In this document: positions 1-12,340 of the stretch, piece by piece
How positions within the stretch are numbered: position 1 is the first letter of the stretch
Layout of the letters: each line of letters begins with the position of its first letter
NCBI RefSeq assembly: GCF_019703515.2
Contig: NC_059348.1
Span: 22,988,156-23,052,155 of the forward strand
DNA length: 64,000 bases
DNA from: Myxocyprinus asiaticus
Lineage: Eukaryota > Chordata > Actinopteri > Cypriniformes > Catostomidae
Direction of reading: 5' to 3'
Notes under the pieces: model-generated
What the model was told of the DNA's origin: nothing
What the model saw: only the letters and a program-made list of their open reading frames with translations
Database searches by the model: none
Translations under genes and position numbers: made by a program

Positions 1-3000
1 TTTATTTAAAATTATCCCTATATAAAGAAATAATAGTCTATACTGAGATTTCTTTCGGAATCTTTTTTCTCTATCTGCCGACTGATTTGGGAAAATACAA
101 TACATACAAATCAGTCAACAAATGAGTAATTAGCACTTGCTGAGAAGTAACGTCTCACGATTTGACTGCAAATGTTACATCCAAAAACACTGGAAAAGCC
201 CACTGATAATATTGGGGCCATGTCGTCACGGACATGATTTTCTAGTTAATTTGCAGGAAACCACACAATGCAGGGCAGTTCTGCATGCTGCTCGTGTACC
301 TAAATCCCTGATGCGTCCATGTGCGTCTCGCAGCAGCTGCTTTAAAAAAAAAAAAAAATTTATATTTGCTTGACTGGCAGCCGCATTGGTCTGCAATCAG
401 TCTGAAATCTTTAAATATCAACCAAAGAAAATTTAATTGAGCTCTTCTTTAACCGCAAAAACATGGAGAATAATAATTTTGAGTCATAAATTTAACAGAA
501 TTGTCCTTCAAAAGTGTCAGAGATATAGGCTAAAAAAATGGTGGTTTACAATAAAAATAAAATAAACATTTAAAATAAAAACATCATAACCAACTAACTT
601 CATCTCGTAACATGAAGTTTAGCTTCATACACAAACTATGTCATCGAATAATAAATTTATTTTATAGTCTATAATTAAATTATAAACAAAACATTTCACT
701 GCCCAAAATATCCTAATATTTTATTGTGCATGGTTGAATGTTGTGAATAGTGGACAAATGCTGTAAAAGAATGTATTTTAAGCAGCTCGTCAATGCTTTG
801 AAAATAGTCAATCAATAATAAATAGGTGCTGTTTATCTGTTTAGAGTTGCTGTCTGCTTTAGCAATAATGCTTTTTCCCCAACTATTTAAAAAGTTACAC
901 AGTTAATTCATCAAGCTATTATGGACCAGGTCAAGTTGACAACACTGCGTGGACCACAAAAAAGACTACAGAAGCCTACATGTGTAGATACATTACACCA
1001 AAAAAGACTTAATATCTAATATTAATACTATTTTTATGTATTTTTATTTCGACATGCTGTTTTTAGTAAACTGTGAGAGACATGATGTGGGTAACTTGAC
1101 TCAATTAAGTTCTTGATTTTAAGATTCTAACCACGATTTCATGACACCTCGTAATAATAAAGATGATGAAATCGCAAGATATCATACAACTTGGCTCGTA
1201 CGAAAAGTTACAACTTTAATTCCCATAGACACCAACAAATTAAACTGAATTTCAAATGAATACAATATAGGCATCAAAATTTAGCTAGTCTTCCATTCAA
1301 CACTTTATTTTAAGGAAATGTAATTGATAAAATTTGGTATCTTCTTTCAAATGTTTTTTTATTTTAATTTTTTTTTTTTTTTTTTTTTACAATACACATG
1401 ACTGATGTACAGTATATCAATAACCTAGAATATGCTTCCCTCAACTCATTTCGAACCAGAATACAGGTTTTGGTACACCAAAATTACTGTCCTATTTAAA
1501 TCATGGTTAGGTTTAGGGTTTGGGAAAAGGGTTAGACTTTATGTTTAGGTTTAAATTTAAATTGACAGTTATACCGTGCTTGGGATAAATCATGGTAACA
1601 TGTTTATTTTTAGTTTATTGGTTAATTTGTTTTTCTATGGGAATAAAAGTTGCACGTTTTTTGTACAAGCCAATTTGTAAGATTTCTTATGTTTTCGCCA
1701 TCTCGCACTATTAATACAACTTTTCATGTAATTATTTAAAAGGATCCAATGTGTTCGTCCTGTTCTAGGATCTAAACACCTCAATCTAAACACCTCTAAT
1801 TCAAAACAGAATGGGACCCCCATTCATCAAAGTGAAAGGACATAAGTTCATGATATTGAGAAACTTTCATTCTTTTCATTGTTCAAGTCAGTGGGTTTAG
1901 AGAGGTTTTATGAGTGGTAAAAAGTGGTATGAGTGGTATAATGACCGTGTTTATGACCTTGTTTTATCATAATCTCCACCATAAACCACAAGTCAGCTGC
2001 ATGACCTGAAAGTGGACAGTTGCCTTAACTTAGGCAGCTTTTTAGATTTTGAACAGGCCCAGCTATGTACTTTTAGCAAGACATTTGCGATAATTGGTTA
2101 TGTAAACATTACCATGTCATGTAAATATTACTATGTCAGGCACTGCCAACATGAGGGAGGGGTGACTTTTGGGGCGGCTTGTTTGGACTGTCAAAGGGTA
2201 AACATGTACTGCTCCAGCACACAGTGAAAACTAAAAAATTCCAGTCTGAGAGTTGGATTGCCCTCCAGTAGCTAAGAGTGATAGCATTCTGGTCACTGTA
2301 CTGTTAGGAGAGCATCTTATATCCTAAAGAAGATGTTATGTGTATGAGGGAAAAAAACTGTGATCATTCCAAATGAGCTTCGTCAACTGTATTCCTTCAC
2401 ACCAGTTAGCTGTACACTCTAGAAAAACTTTAATCTTGCTAAAAGCAACAACAGCAACAAAAGTAATGACTAGTTTTGCAGTTCCATAATAGCAGTGCTG
2501 TCAAGGTAGTAAAAGAGTAGTGGTAAAGTTTTAGGTAAACTTAGGCTTTTGTTCTGCTTAAATGATATACTGATCAGAACCCCTTTGCCATTATCATGAC
2601 TCTTAGCATGCATCCTGTTTTCAGTAAGCAGCACACAATGATCATTATCATATAGTCACTGTGCAATGTAAAGGTTTATAATGACTATAAACGGTTAAAT
2701 ATAAGCAAAGAATACATGATCACACAGGAATTCGGCATGTTGCTTCCGAAATTTCATGTACCCTGAAATGAACCACGCTCAGCCAAATTACTGACAAGCG
2801 CCATCCCCCATCAGACATTTTGCATCAATTCACAGTTTTACAATGTACTACAACTACAATGTAGTTACACAATGTACTAAAACTACAATTTAGTTACGTA
2901 AGGAAGTCCCCCATTAAATATTTTGCATCAGTTCAAGTGTGAACACATTTTCCTCTAGTGCTTCTGATAGCGTGTTGCATGAGCAACTGCCAAGACATTG

Positions 3001-3560
3001 GGTTCTGGTCCCATGAGAACCAGGAAGTAGTCATGTTCACATAAACAGTGGTGATTGTGGTTCGTAGGCTGCATTTTTGCTCAAAAAAATAAACTGTTAC
3101 TCCATTGAGGATTAAATTTAGGATTGAGGTTTTGATTAGGGGGAAGAGTTAAAATCTGCATTCCTGTTAAATGTTTTACATCATTTACAATTAAAGGTGC
3201 CACTCCCTTTTGGCACCACTCTGTGGAAATTTCACTTCACAGCTCACGTGTCCATACATTCAACACTTCCAGCTTCGGCCACGAGGGGGCAGGGCAGTGA
3301 ATCTAAATTTGGTAAGCGCATACCGATTTTAGTAGCAAAACTTTCAATGAACTGTTGCAGTATTCACAGTGTGATAAAGCCCAATAACAATTCAGTATGC
3401 AGATAAATTAAAGAATGAAGACCAATACAAAAGTAAATCTTTGCCTAAAAAATATATTCGTAGAGTAAGATTTGTAAAAGTGTAAATGAAGTTACAAGCA
3501 TGATAGAAAGACTTGCATCTGCAGAGTAGTTTTGTTAAAGTGTTTTGCATGCACATGTAA
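1..3560. other. AT-rich intergenic DNA, no gene seen
   Basis: No reading frame here has coding character, and no splice-bounded exon or RNA gene stands out. The stretch is AT-rich with a run of about twenty T near 1369-1388 and degenerate TTAGGTTTAGGGTTT-like text near 1507-1550 and 3100-3150, which recurs in other repeats of the window. A tRNA-like B-box-type phrase near 3000-3035 may be part of an old SINE. Confidence 0.6.
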
Positions 3561-3569
3561 CCGGTCCTG

Positions 3570-3655
3570 CTAGACCCTCTCGTGCTATTCAAGCTGGCAT
3601 CTCCGGCATTGGAGACTGACGCACTAACAAGGAGGCTAAAGGTTAGAGCCTCTAG
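3570..3655 (-). repeat. tRNA-like sequence, probably SINE head or tRNA relic
   Basis: Read on the minus strand this stretch has an A-box-like GTTAGTGCGTCAGTC, an anticodon-arm-like CTCCAATGCCGGAG stem and a degenerate B-box (GCCAGCTTGAATAGC). The acceptor stem does not close convincingly, so an active tRNA gene is unlikely. I infer a tRNA-derived SINE head or tRNA pseudogene; the family was not identified. Confidence 0.35.
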
Positions 3656-4391
3656 GGTCAGTTTCTAGTGCGCCTCTTGAGGCCAGAGGAGTGCGGTTTA
3701 CACATACCGCTTAACTATCACATACCAGCTGGCTCCCGTTACACACACAGAACATTTTGTAAGGTATAAATAAAGTTGCAAGCATAAGAAAAAAAGATTC
3801 ACAATATTTTAATGCTTTGCATGAGCGTAATTCATGTATTGTGAATCTGTAACTTCATATTAACACAAAATAAATTGAATCTGTATTTTTCTGACTTCCT
3901 TTTTTTCCATGCTTACACTTTAGGCACTATTTTTTCACCTAAATGAGGCCAAAAACATTGCAAAACTCTAAACAGTGATACGCAAGCAAAGAAAGGGTGT
4001 CATAAACAGCAAAACAGGTTAACTGCGTAGAATCCGTCTGCATGTGTAAAATGTAACTATTGCAAAAGTTTAAACAACTTGTTTTCAGAAATAATTTGAT
4101 TATTTCCCGTCTTTCCTTTTGTTGCACTCACAGTTTTGGCACAAATGTTTAAGAGCTTTGTAACCACAAGGATGGAGATGGGTCTATCTGCTTCTTGTAA
4201 CCAGTCAAATGAGGTATTCATTGCCCAGTTTACTTTGATCTGATTGGTTAAATATCATCACAGACTGGTATCTCTCCTCTCAAAACTTAAACATATAAAC
4301 AAAACTTAATAATACAACATTTATTGATATATGAATCTCATTCTGATGTTCAAATGTTTCTTCTCATCCATCCTGTTAATTATTCATCCTG

Positions 4392-4402
4392 CTATCTATC
4401 TA

Positions 4403-4476
<74 letters not shown>

Positions 4477-4504
4477 CATCTATCATCCATCCATCCATCC
4501 ATCC

Positions 4505-4540
<36 letters not shown>

Positions 4541-4549
4541 GTCTATCTA
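4392..4549. repeat. Tetranucleotide microsatellite (CTAT/CTGT/CATC)n
   Basis: About 158 bp of nearly pure 4-bp repeat: CTAT units change to CTGT, back to CTAT, then to CATC and CTAT again. The long translations across it (Leu-Ser-Ile/Tyr repeats) are artefacts of the tandem repeat. Confidence 0.95.
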
Positions 4550-4559
4550 TAAAAAACAA

Positions 4560-6142
4560 TATAACAGAATTAGCAGAAAGAGTAAAAAAAAAAAACACTT
4601 TACTGTTAACTTTGAATGTTTTAATGTTTAAACTGTTAGAGTTTAGCTTTATATCACCTACTTATACCACACTGTTTTGAAACTAACTAAATAACAAGCT
4701 GTATAATGCTTAAATGTATACTTAAACTAGTAGCTTTGGACTTTGATGACTATTACTCTTTTCAACTTAAATTATGCTTCATTGAATGCTTTATACATGA
4801 CTGAGTGCTTTTCTGAAGGAAGGTTAGAGCTTCGCATGAATATGAGATGAGATGTGGGATAACTGTGTAAGAGGATGGTTTTTCCCTCCTCAAAGAAGAG
4901 ACCATGGAACAAACATCTCTGTGTCTATTTGAACTTACTCTGTGATAATTCTCTTCTGTTTAATAGCTTCCCTTTCTCATTATTCCCAATGAGACGTATT
5001 TGTTGGGTACTTGGCACCAAGTACGAGCCCTTTGCCTGTAGTAGCAGCATGACCAGGCTAGACCTTTTCCCTTTTTATTACATGCACTTGGTTTTCACAA
5101 AATGTGCCTGTCTTTTTTATGCACAAAGGTCCCCCTGGATGAGTTGGAACATTTACCTCTTTCCTAGGTAGGCATCTGTTCTGTGGGAACATTGTCAGTA
5201 GTTCAGTGCTGCCCTTGTGGTCAGTGATACTGGAGCAGTCAAAGAGGAACCAAGTTTATAATAGGAATTGTACACCGGATGGGTCCTAATTCAAATGCTG
5301 GCAGACTGCTGTTTTCCATGTTATTTGAGCCCAGTCCATTGCTGATGAGGCTTTCACTATCCCAGTGGACCATGAGGACCATCATGCCCTTTTTCCTGTC
5401 CTAAACTCTTTGTTGATCAGGCTAACCAGTCTTATTTGTAATTCTGGTTCTATATGAATAATGGGTATTTCATAGCTCAAAGTTTGTCACTGGGCCATTT
5501 GGATGAGGTCCATAAAAAAGCTCTGTGTTGGCCTGTTGTGTTGAGGGAACACAAACACTGCTTAGTTAGAACTGGGCCTTTATATTCTGTTGCTCTATTT
5601 TCGCTTATCCTTAATCTGAACGGAACCAATGCAAATCAGTATACTTAAACTAAAGAACTGTTAAGCTTCTTAATAATTCTTTGTGGGTGCTTGTGGACAT
5701 GCATAAATCTTTGTTACAGTACATACAAATCACGTTTTGGATGTTAGCTTTTACAGTTAACTACAATGTACATGGAAAAGGCTAATAACTATTAGCTTAT
5801 ATTGAAACACTTGGACTTTTCTCTTAGTCTGAGTGCTTGTGCTGGTTTGTACAAAACAAAAGTAGTATAGAAGCCCAGATGGACTTTATTTGTAATTGTT
5901 TTTTGTTTTTTTGTTTTTTGCACTGATTTTGGGAGACAGTCTGTGGGATACTGTGAAATTGATTTAAATATGAACATTTGTAAACAGAGCTGAGAGAACG
6001 CAATACACATAAATGTAGTTGAAACCATAATCAGATTAGCCCATATTTTTAATAAACAAACATGAATAGCAGTCGCACACCAAATGCTGCAGGTGGGTGA
6101 CATACAGCATCCTAAAATTTTTATGTTTTCATTGATTTCTTT
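4560..6142. other. Intergenic DNA, no feature recognised
   Basis: Mostly single-copy-looking, moderately AT-rich sequence. The part at 4860-5640 has a more balanced composition than its surroundings but no frame resembles a known protein and no terminal repeats were found. Confidence 0.5.
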
Positions 6143-6705
6143 GAATGCAACAGAGGTCTGTAGAGTAGCCAAAAACTGTACTCAAGTAAAAGTACAATTA
6201 CTTAAAAAAACAATAATTACTCAAGTAGAAGTAAAAGTACTAACATAAATAATTACTTGAGTAAGAGTAAGAAAGTATCCAATTAAAAGTGTACTCAAGT
6301 AGTGAGTAACTTGTTACTTTCAAAAATGACATAATAGACGTTTACTCCCCTATATTCCATAACATAATACATATTGAACATGTATTACAGAATTATTATT
6401 ATTATTAATGGAAATTCTATCATCATTCACCATCATGTTTTTCCAAACCCATATGACTTTCTTTCTTCCATGCAACACAATAAGGAGATATTAGACAGAA
6501 TGTTTGCATGAGTCACTATTTAATTTCAGTGAATGTTTTTTTTCTCTCCATATTTTGAAAGTGAATGGTGACCGAGACTGTCAGTCCCTAACATTCTGTC
6601 TAACATATTTTATGTTCCACATAATACAAAGCGTTACACTGGTTTGGAACAACATGAGGGTAGGGAACTTATGACAGAATATTAAATTATAGCTAAGCTA
6701 TCACT

Positions 6706-7311
6706 TTAAAGAGATAGTTTACCCAAAAATGAAAATGTCTCCTCATTTACTCACCCTCATGTCATCCCAGATGTGTATGACTTCCTTTCTTCTGCAGAAC
6801 ACAAATTAAGATTTTTAGAAGAATATTTTAGCTCTGTAGGCCAAAATTTTGATGCTCCAAAAAGCACATAAATGCAGTTTAAAATAATCCATAAGACTCC
6901 AGTGGTTTAATCCATGTCTTCAGAAGTGATATGATAGGTGTTGGTGAGAAATAGATCAATATTTGTCATTTTTTGCTAGACAGCAGGGGCGATATGCAGA
7001 GAAGAATGTGAATCACCAAAAACACAAGAAGAAGAATGTGAAAGTGATCTGTTTCTCTGTTTCTCATCCACACCTATCACATCGCTTCTGAAGATACAGA
7101 TTTAACCACTGGAGTCTTATGGATTACTTTTATGCTGACTTATGTTTGTTTGTTTAGCTGCCACCCATTCACCCATGGACCTACAGAGCTGAGAAATTCT
7201 TCTAAAATCTTAATTTGAGTTCAGCAGATAAAAGAAGTCATACACATCTGGGGTGGCATGAGGGTGAGTAAATAATGAGAATTTTAATTTTTGGGTGAAC
7301 TATCCCTTTAA
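6706..7311. mobile_element. Angel-like fold-back MITE (TTAA target)
   Basis: Left end is TTAAAGAGATAGTTTACCC plus a CAAAAATGAAAAT block; the right end is its reverse complement (TTTGGGTGAACTATCCC then TTTAA). TTAA is present at both ends. The layout matches the abundant fold-back family called Angel in zebrafish; family naming is from memory. Confidence 0.7.
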
Positions 7312-7631
7312 GGGCTCTTGTGAGATCTGGATGAATTTGTCAGCAAGAGAGGTTTGGAGGCATTTCTAGTAATTATTACAGTGAAAACGTGAAAATGCCC
7401 CACAAGGACATTATATATAATGCTGAAATATAAACCAAAGCAAGATCATGTTTTATTAATGCCTACTTTAGCTATTTCATAGCTTTTAAAATCCTGTGTG
7501 GATTCTTATTTCAGTGTAGTTACAGTTTTTAGTGTTGAAAGAATTTAGATCATTAGTTCTGTACAGCAGTACCGCCGCTCTCTAAATGCAGAATATGCAG
7601 CCTAGGGCACCAACTCAGGTCGTGGAACACT

Positions 7632-8472
7632 TGCTGTGTCTGAAACCGCCCCATCCACTATATAGTGCACTATTTCGGGTGTCTGCCATTTTGTAGGAGT
7701 GTCCGAATTTTGAGTGAGCCACTCATTCCCTACTTTTGTTCACTCATTACTACAGTGCACTCTAATTTCAAATGTACATTTGATGTACACTCGACAACGG
7801 TTAATGCCCATAATCCACCATGGGGAAGACGTACCAGCTGGGAGTTTACTGCTTCCTTCACTCCTGCAATGTTTTATTTCATGCTGAATGTAGTAAATTA
7901 CTTTTTGACAAATCATTACTTGATTAAAATAACATAATAACATATAGAGAGGCAAAACATACAGATACATTTTAAAATGTACTCTTTATTTGATAAAATG
8001 TGTTTACTCTTTATATTAACACACAGTATATATTAAAAATGGCAATCAGAATGAAGATTTATTGTATTAATATATTATTTAATAAGAATAACAAGTAGGG
8101 GGCCTGGGTAGCTCAGTTATAAAGATGCTGGCTACCACCACTGGAGTTCGCTAGTTCGAATCCCAGGACATGCTGAGTGACTCCAGCCAGGTCTCCTAAG
8201 CAACCAAATTGGCCCGGTTGCTAGGGAGGGTAGAGTCACATGGGATAACCTCCTCGTGATCACAAAAAAATTAAGAATAACAAGTAAGGCCCAAGTATTT
8301 TCAAATTTAATATGTGACGTTTCTGCAACAGCCCCAGAGCTCCAACACTCGGTGTATACGTCAGCGTCCGAATCACTCACTCATTTCGTTCACTCACTGC
8401 TGAGATATAGTGCACTAACTGCCATTCACTATATAGGAAATTGTGAATGAGTGAACTATTTCGGACACAGCC
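7632..8472. mobile_element. Short inverted-repeat DNA element
   Basis: Inverted ends read TGCTGTGTCTGAAA on the left and GGCTGTGTCCGAAAT in reverse on the right, both followed inward by versions of ACTATATAGTGCACTA and CACTCATTC. A 3-bp ACT sits on each side (629-631 of the 7-kb block and 8473-8475), which would fit a PIF/Harbinger-type element, but 3 bp is weak evidence. It is interrupted by the SINE at 8098-8271. Confidence 0.55.
8098..8271 (+). mobile_element. tRNA-derived SINE, 5' part
   Basis: Begins GGGGGCCTGGGTAGCTCAGT, a tRNA head with A box TAGCTCAGTT and B box AGTTCGAATCC, then the tRNA-unrelated body GTGACTCCAGCCAGG. It ends in a short A run (CACAAAAAAAT) and is flanked by a perfect 15-bp duplication TAAGAATAACAAGTA (8083-8097 and 8272-8286), the signature of LINE-driven insertion. 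The copy at 45734 runs about 200 bp further, so this one is 3'-shortened. Confidence 0.85.
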
Positions 8473-9263
8473 ACTCTCTTCACCATACGATCGCCTCGCG
8501 CCTGCACATCTCACGTGCGCACGCCCCGCGCAACAAAATTAATTTATTTACACTCAACTTGGATGTTTACATGGATTTATACAGTTAATCCACCTGAAGT
8601 AGCTGCGATAGTTTCCAGTACCCCCACAAGATGACATGCGGGACGCGGGACAAAGCGCACTGATATATTGCTGCACTGATTTAAAAATGTACACTTAAAA
8701 ACTGATGTCATAAGAGCCCAGTTACATTATCACCCTGAAAATGACCATCTCATTACACAGAAAAGCCCGCGTTAGGATTAGAGCCAAAACTTACCTCAGC
8801 GTGCTGCCTTAAATTGGAGCTGTGATTTTAATCTTGAAATATCCGCTTTTCTTGGTGTTTAATGAAGGCATTGCATGATGAAACTATTCTTTTTTCACTG
8901 TGCAGAGAGCGAAGAAAATGTTTCACTTTGAAGAGTTTGATGCTGTAGCAGTGATTGAGTGACAGTCTGTGACAGCAGAGCACGCGCAGCTGTGTGAACT
9001 TCCACTGTCGCAAAAGTCTCATTCAATAATCTCTCAATAAATTACACATTAATTAAAATTAAACCCAGTAATGTAACGACAGGAATTGTTACACCAATTG
9101 TAAAGAAGTAAAAGTTAAAAAAAATCATTAGAAATTTATTTGAGTGAAAGTAAAAAGTACCCACTTTTAAACCTACTCTAAAAGTACCTTTTTTTTTTTT
9201 TCAAAAAGTTACTCAAGTAAATGTAACGGAGTAAATGTAGCGCTACCCACCTCTGGAATGCAA

Positions 9264-10689
9264 GTATACTGCTGCCACCATCACCAGTGCTTTGCTGCAA
9301 CTTCAGGTATACATTCCCAGTCAGACAAGCCAGCCAATGTTAGCTAACTAAATAGATAGTTACTTTGTAATTTGTGTCAACTTCTACATGGATACCTAGA
9401 AACTTGTAAAATGTTACCATACCAGTGATTTGATTTAATTTAATAAATTTATTTATTTATTTAAATAAATTATTTTTATTTCTGTTTGTTTATTGATTGG
9501 TCTCTATGGGAATAAAAGTTCCCAAAAAGAACAAAGTTGTGCAAAATGTCACCATCTCATACAAAGTTGTTATGATAATATTTTTTGCTGTGTCCTACCT
9601 GTGACGAGACGTGGTGTAGCTCTTCTTGTCCAGTGTGTGACTCCCTTAAGAGATGGGGGCATGAGTAGAACTTTGTGAATGATGCCGTTCAAATTCTGTG
9701 AAAATTTGATGATACTGTAAGTCTTGTTATCATTTTAGACAGCAATCTTGCAACATGTGACCTTAATCTGAACTCAATTTGTAGCTCATTGTGTTCTGAA
9801 CTTGGAGTCCTTCCAACTAAAAAATAGGACACTCTGCGAGACCAAAATAAGTATAAGGTTCAAAAGAAACGAAAACAAAAGTGGCTTTGAAGAACACAGC
9901 CGAAGATTTAACATTTCTCAGAACTGGAGATGCTGATGACCATTTTGAAGGCAGTCGCTTTGCTCTCATGAATATAGAATGGAGCTCATTTACACATTGT
10001 ACCTCAAAACACGTAACCTTAAGCTGTGGTCTTCACATTTCCTGTCTGAAGTACAACCTCTATAACATAAGCTCCCCTAAAGAACATAGACTAGATCTAG
10101 CCTAACACTGCAGCAGATGATTTTATGTTCAATGTCAGAATTACTCTGTAGGACATGGTGTATTAGTACTGAAAAGTTTAGGTGTCACAGAATGCCTTGG
10201 GTCATTATGTGTATGGTTTTCAAACTGATTGAGACACCATGGAATATCATTCAGACACCTATTGTGCAGTGCTGTGATAATTAGTCCTTCAATGTTTGCC
10301 TCTGTTACGTAAGATGGTGCTTTTTTATTCATATAGGGCTCAGTTTGTGCAAGGTCCTTGAATTTCAAAGGTTGCATTATGGGGGACACGTCAAAGCCTC
10401 TTTGAAACTTGAAACATTGGAAGTCCTGCTGAATCACATGTGCTAGCATGCCAGGAAGGCAAGTGTGAAATCAAATCATATTGTACATGCATTAAAGTGC
10501 TGCTAGAAAATAAATTGTGTGGTGTGTTTATGTAAGCATGTTTTTCAATCGTGATCCACACTATGTGGTAAGAATGTCTTAAGAATCAAAAGTGACCATC
10601 AGGCAGTCAATTAATAAACATTCACATGTTTGATTGGTATTACACAATACACACCACACACTGGATGGACACTCTCCGGTTGAAAAAAA
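9264..10689. other. Intergenic DNA, no feature recognised
   Basis: AT-rich sequence with ATTTATTT tracts near 9430-9490. I see no exon-like frame, RNA gene or terminal repeat. Confidence 0.5.
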
Positions 10690-11965
10690 AAGTCTTAAAA
10701 CAGTCTAAGCTATTTTGCTGGTCTTAGCTGTTTTAAGATAGTCTAGCTGGTCTCACGGTCTGGCAAAGCTGGTGTTTAGCTGTTTTAGCTAATTTCCCAG
10801 CCTGGCCAAGCTGATCTTCTGCTGGTTTAGCTGGTCTCCCAGTCTGCCCAAGCTGGCCTTCAGCTTGTCTTCCAGCCTCTTTAAACTAGCGTCCAGTTGG
10901 TCTTCCAGCCTGGCCAAGCTGGTCTTCTGCTGGTCTAGCTAGTCTTCCAGTCTGCCCAAGCTGAACTTCTGTTTGTCTAGCTGGTCTTCCATTTTGGCCA
11001 AACCGGCCTTTTGCTGGACCAGCGAGTCTTCCAGTCTGCCCGAAATGGTCTTGTGCTGGTCAAGCTGGTCTCCCAGTCTGGCCAAGCTGGTCTTCAGCTG
11101 GTCTCCCAGCCTCTCCAAGCTGGTCTTCAGCTGGTCTTCAAGTCTGGCTTAGCTGGTCTTGTGCTGGTCTAACTTTTGTCCCAGCATGTCCATGCTGGTC
11201 TTCTGCTGGTCTAGCTGGTCTCCCAGCCTGGCCAAGCTGGACTTCTGCTGGTCTAGTTGGTCTCCCATTCTGGTCAAGCTGGACTTCTGCTGGTCTAGCG
11301 ATTTTTCCAGTGTCTCCAAGCTGGTCTTCTGCTGGTCTGGCTCATCTCCCATTCTCACCAAGCTGGTCTTTTGCTGGTCTAGTGAGTCTTCCACTTAACC
11401 CTAAGCTGGTTTTGTGCTGGTCAAGCTTGTCTCCCAGTCTGGCCAAGCTGGTCTTCAGCTGGTCTTCAAGTCTTGCTTAGCTGGTCTTGTGCTGTTCTAG
11501 CTTGTCACTCAGCATGGCCAAGCTGGTCTTATGCTGGTCTATCTGGTCTCCCAGCCTGGCCAAGCTGGACTTCTGCTGGTCTAGCTGGTCTCCCATACTG
11601 GACAAGCTGGTCTTTTTCTGGTCTAGTGATTCTTTCGGTCTCCCCAAGCTGGTCTTCTGCTGGTCTTGCAAGTCTCCCAGTCTGCCCAAGTTGGTCTTGT
11701 GCTGGTCAAGCTTGTCTCCCAGTCTGGCCAAGCTGGTCTTCAGGTGGTCTCCCAGCCTCCCAGCTGGTCTTCAAGTCTGGCTTAGCTGGTCTTGTGCTGG
11801 TCAAGCTGGTCTCCCAGCATGGCCAAGCTGGTTTTCTGCTGGTCTAGCTTGTCTTCCACTCTGGCCAAGCTGGCCTTCAGCTTGTCTCCAAGCCCCTCCA
11901 AGCTGGTCTTCAGCTAGTCTTCCAGTCAGGCCAAGCTGGTCTTCTGCTGGTCTTGCTGGGCTAAG
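10690..11965. repeat. 42-bp minisatellite, CTGGTCT type
   Basis: About thirty degenerate tandem units, best preserved at 11190-11400 and 11510-11760. The unit is 42 bp: AAGCTGGTCTTCTGCTGGTC, then TAGCTGGTCTCCCAGCCTGG and CC. Because 42 is divisible by three, frames stay open on both strands; the minus strand reads as a 14-residue repeat LDQQKTSLARLGDQ. No start context, splice sites or flanking coding sequence support a real protein. Related CTGGTT/CTGGTCT fragments are scattered at 17.3, 18.7 and 21.0 kb, as expected for a dispersed fish repeat. Confidence 0.9.
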
Positions 11966-12340
11966 TAAGGTGCTCTGTTAAATAGGCAGAAAAAAAATCT
12001 AGGGTCTGTTTTTGGATGGCAATCATTCCTAAAGAACTTCTCAACCTGTGAATGGTAAGCCTCTTACTCTGAGCTCACAATTCAGGTATAGGATGCCAGT
12101 GTTGCAGAAGTGTACCAAGGTGTAGAGTTGGCACTGGCAGAGAAGCGCCAGTCAGACGAGAAGATGCTTTGTGTTGCAAGGTTGCAGAGTTCAGATTAAG
12201 GATGTATCTATTCAGCTTGTGTAAGCCCCTTTACTTTGAAAAATGCCCTGGAGGAGTTTAAAAAATAAAGAGTACTTTGGACTTCACTTAAAAGGACAAA
12301 TAACTGCAGAACAGCTGTGAATGGCACAATCGTAGTAGTC

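Larger units (their letters stand above)
6151..9255. mobile_element. hAT-like DNA element with nested insertions
   Basis: The outer ends are imperfect inverted repeats: the left starts CAGAGGTCTGTAGAGTAGCC and the right, read in reverse, starts CAGAGGTGGGTAGCGCTAC, each followed by TACTCAAGTAA-type subterminal repeats. The element is flanked by a perfect 8-bp duplication GAATGCAA (6143-6150 and 9256-9263), as expected for the hAT superfamily. No transposase frame was seen, so it looks non-autonomous. Three younger elements lie inside it: an Angel-like MITE (6706-7311), a short inverted-repeat element (7632-8472), and a SINE within the latter (8098-8271). Confidence 0.75.

Noticed and set aside
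1500..1550. Possible interstitial telomere repeats (TTAGGTTTAGGGTTT)
   Set aside because: No array of perfect TTAGGG units; similar text recurs inside dispersed repeats near 3.1, 44.9 and 51.4 kb, so it is part of those.
4324..4680. Leu-Ser-Ile-Tyr-rich frames
   Set aside because: Translation of a (CTAT)n microsatellite.
8098..8190. Functional tRNA gene
   Set aside because: A and B boxes are present but the sequence continues into a SINE body, has an A-rich end and a 15-bp target duplication.
11149..11981. Long frames on both strands that look like coiled-coil or Trp/Ser-rich proteins
   Set aside because: They are translations of a 42-bp tandem repeat; frames stay open because the period is divisible by three, and there is no splice, start or flanking coding evidence.
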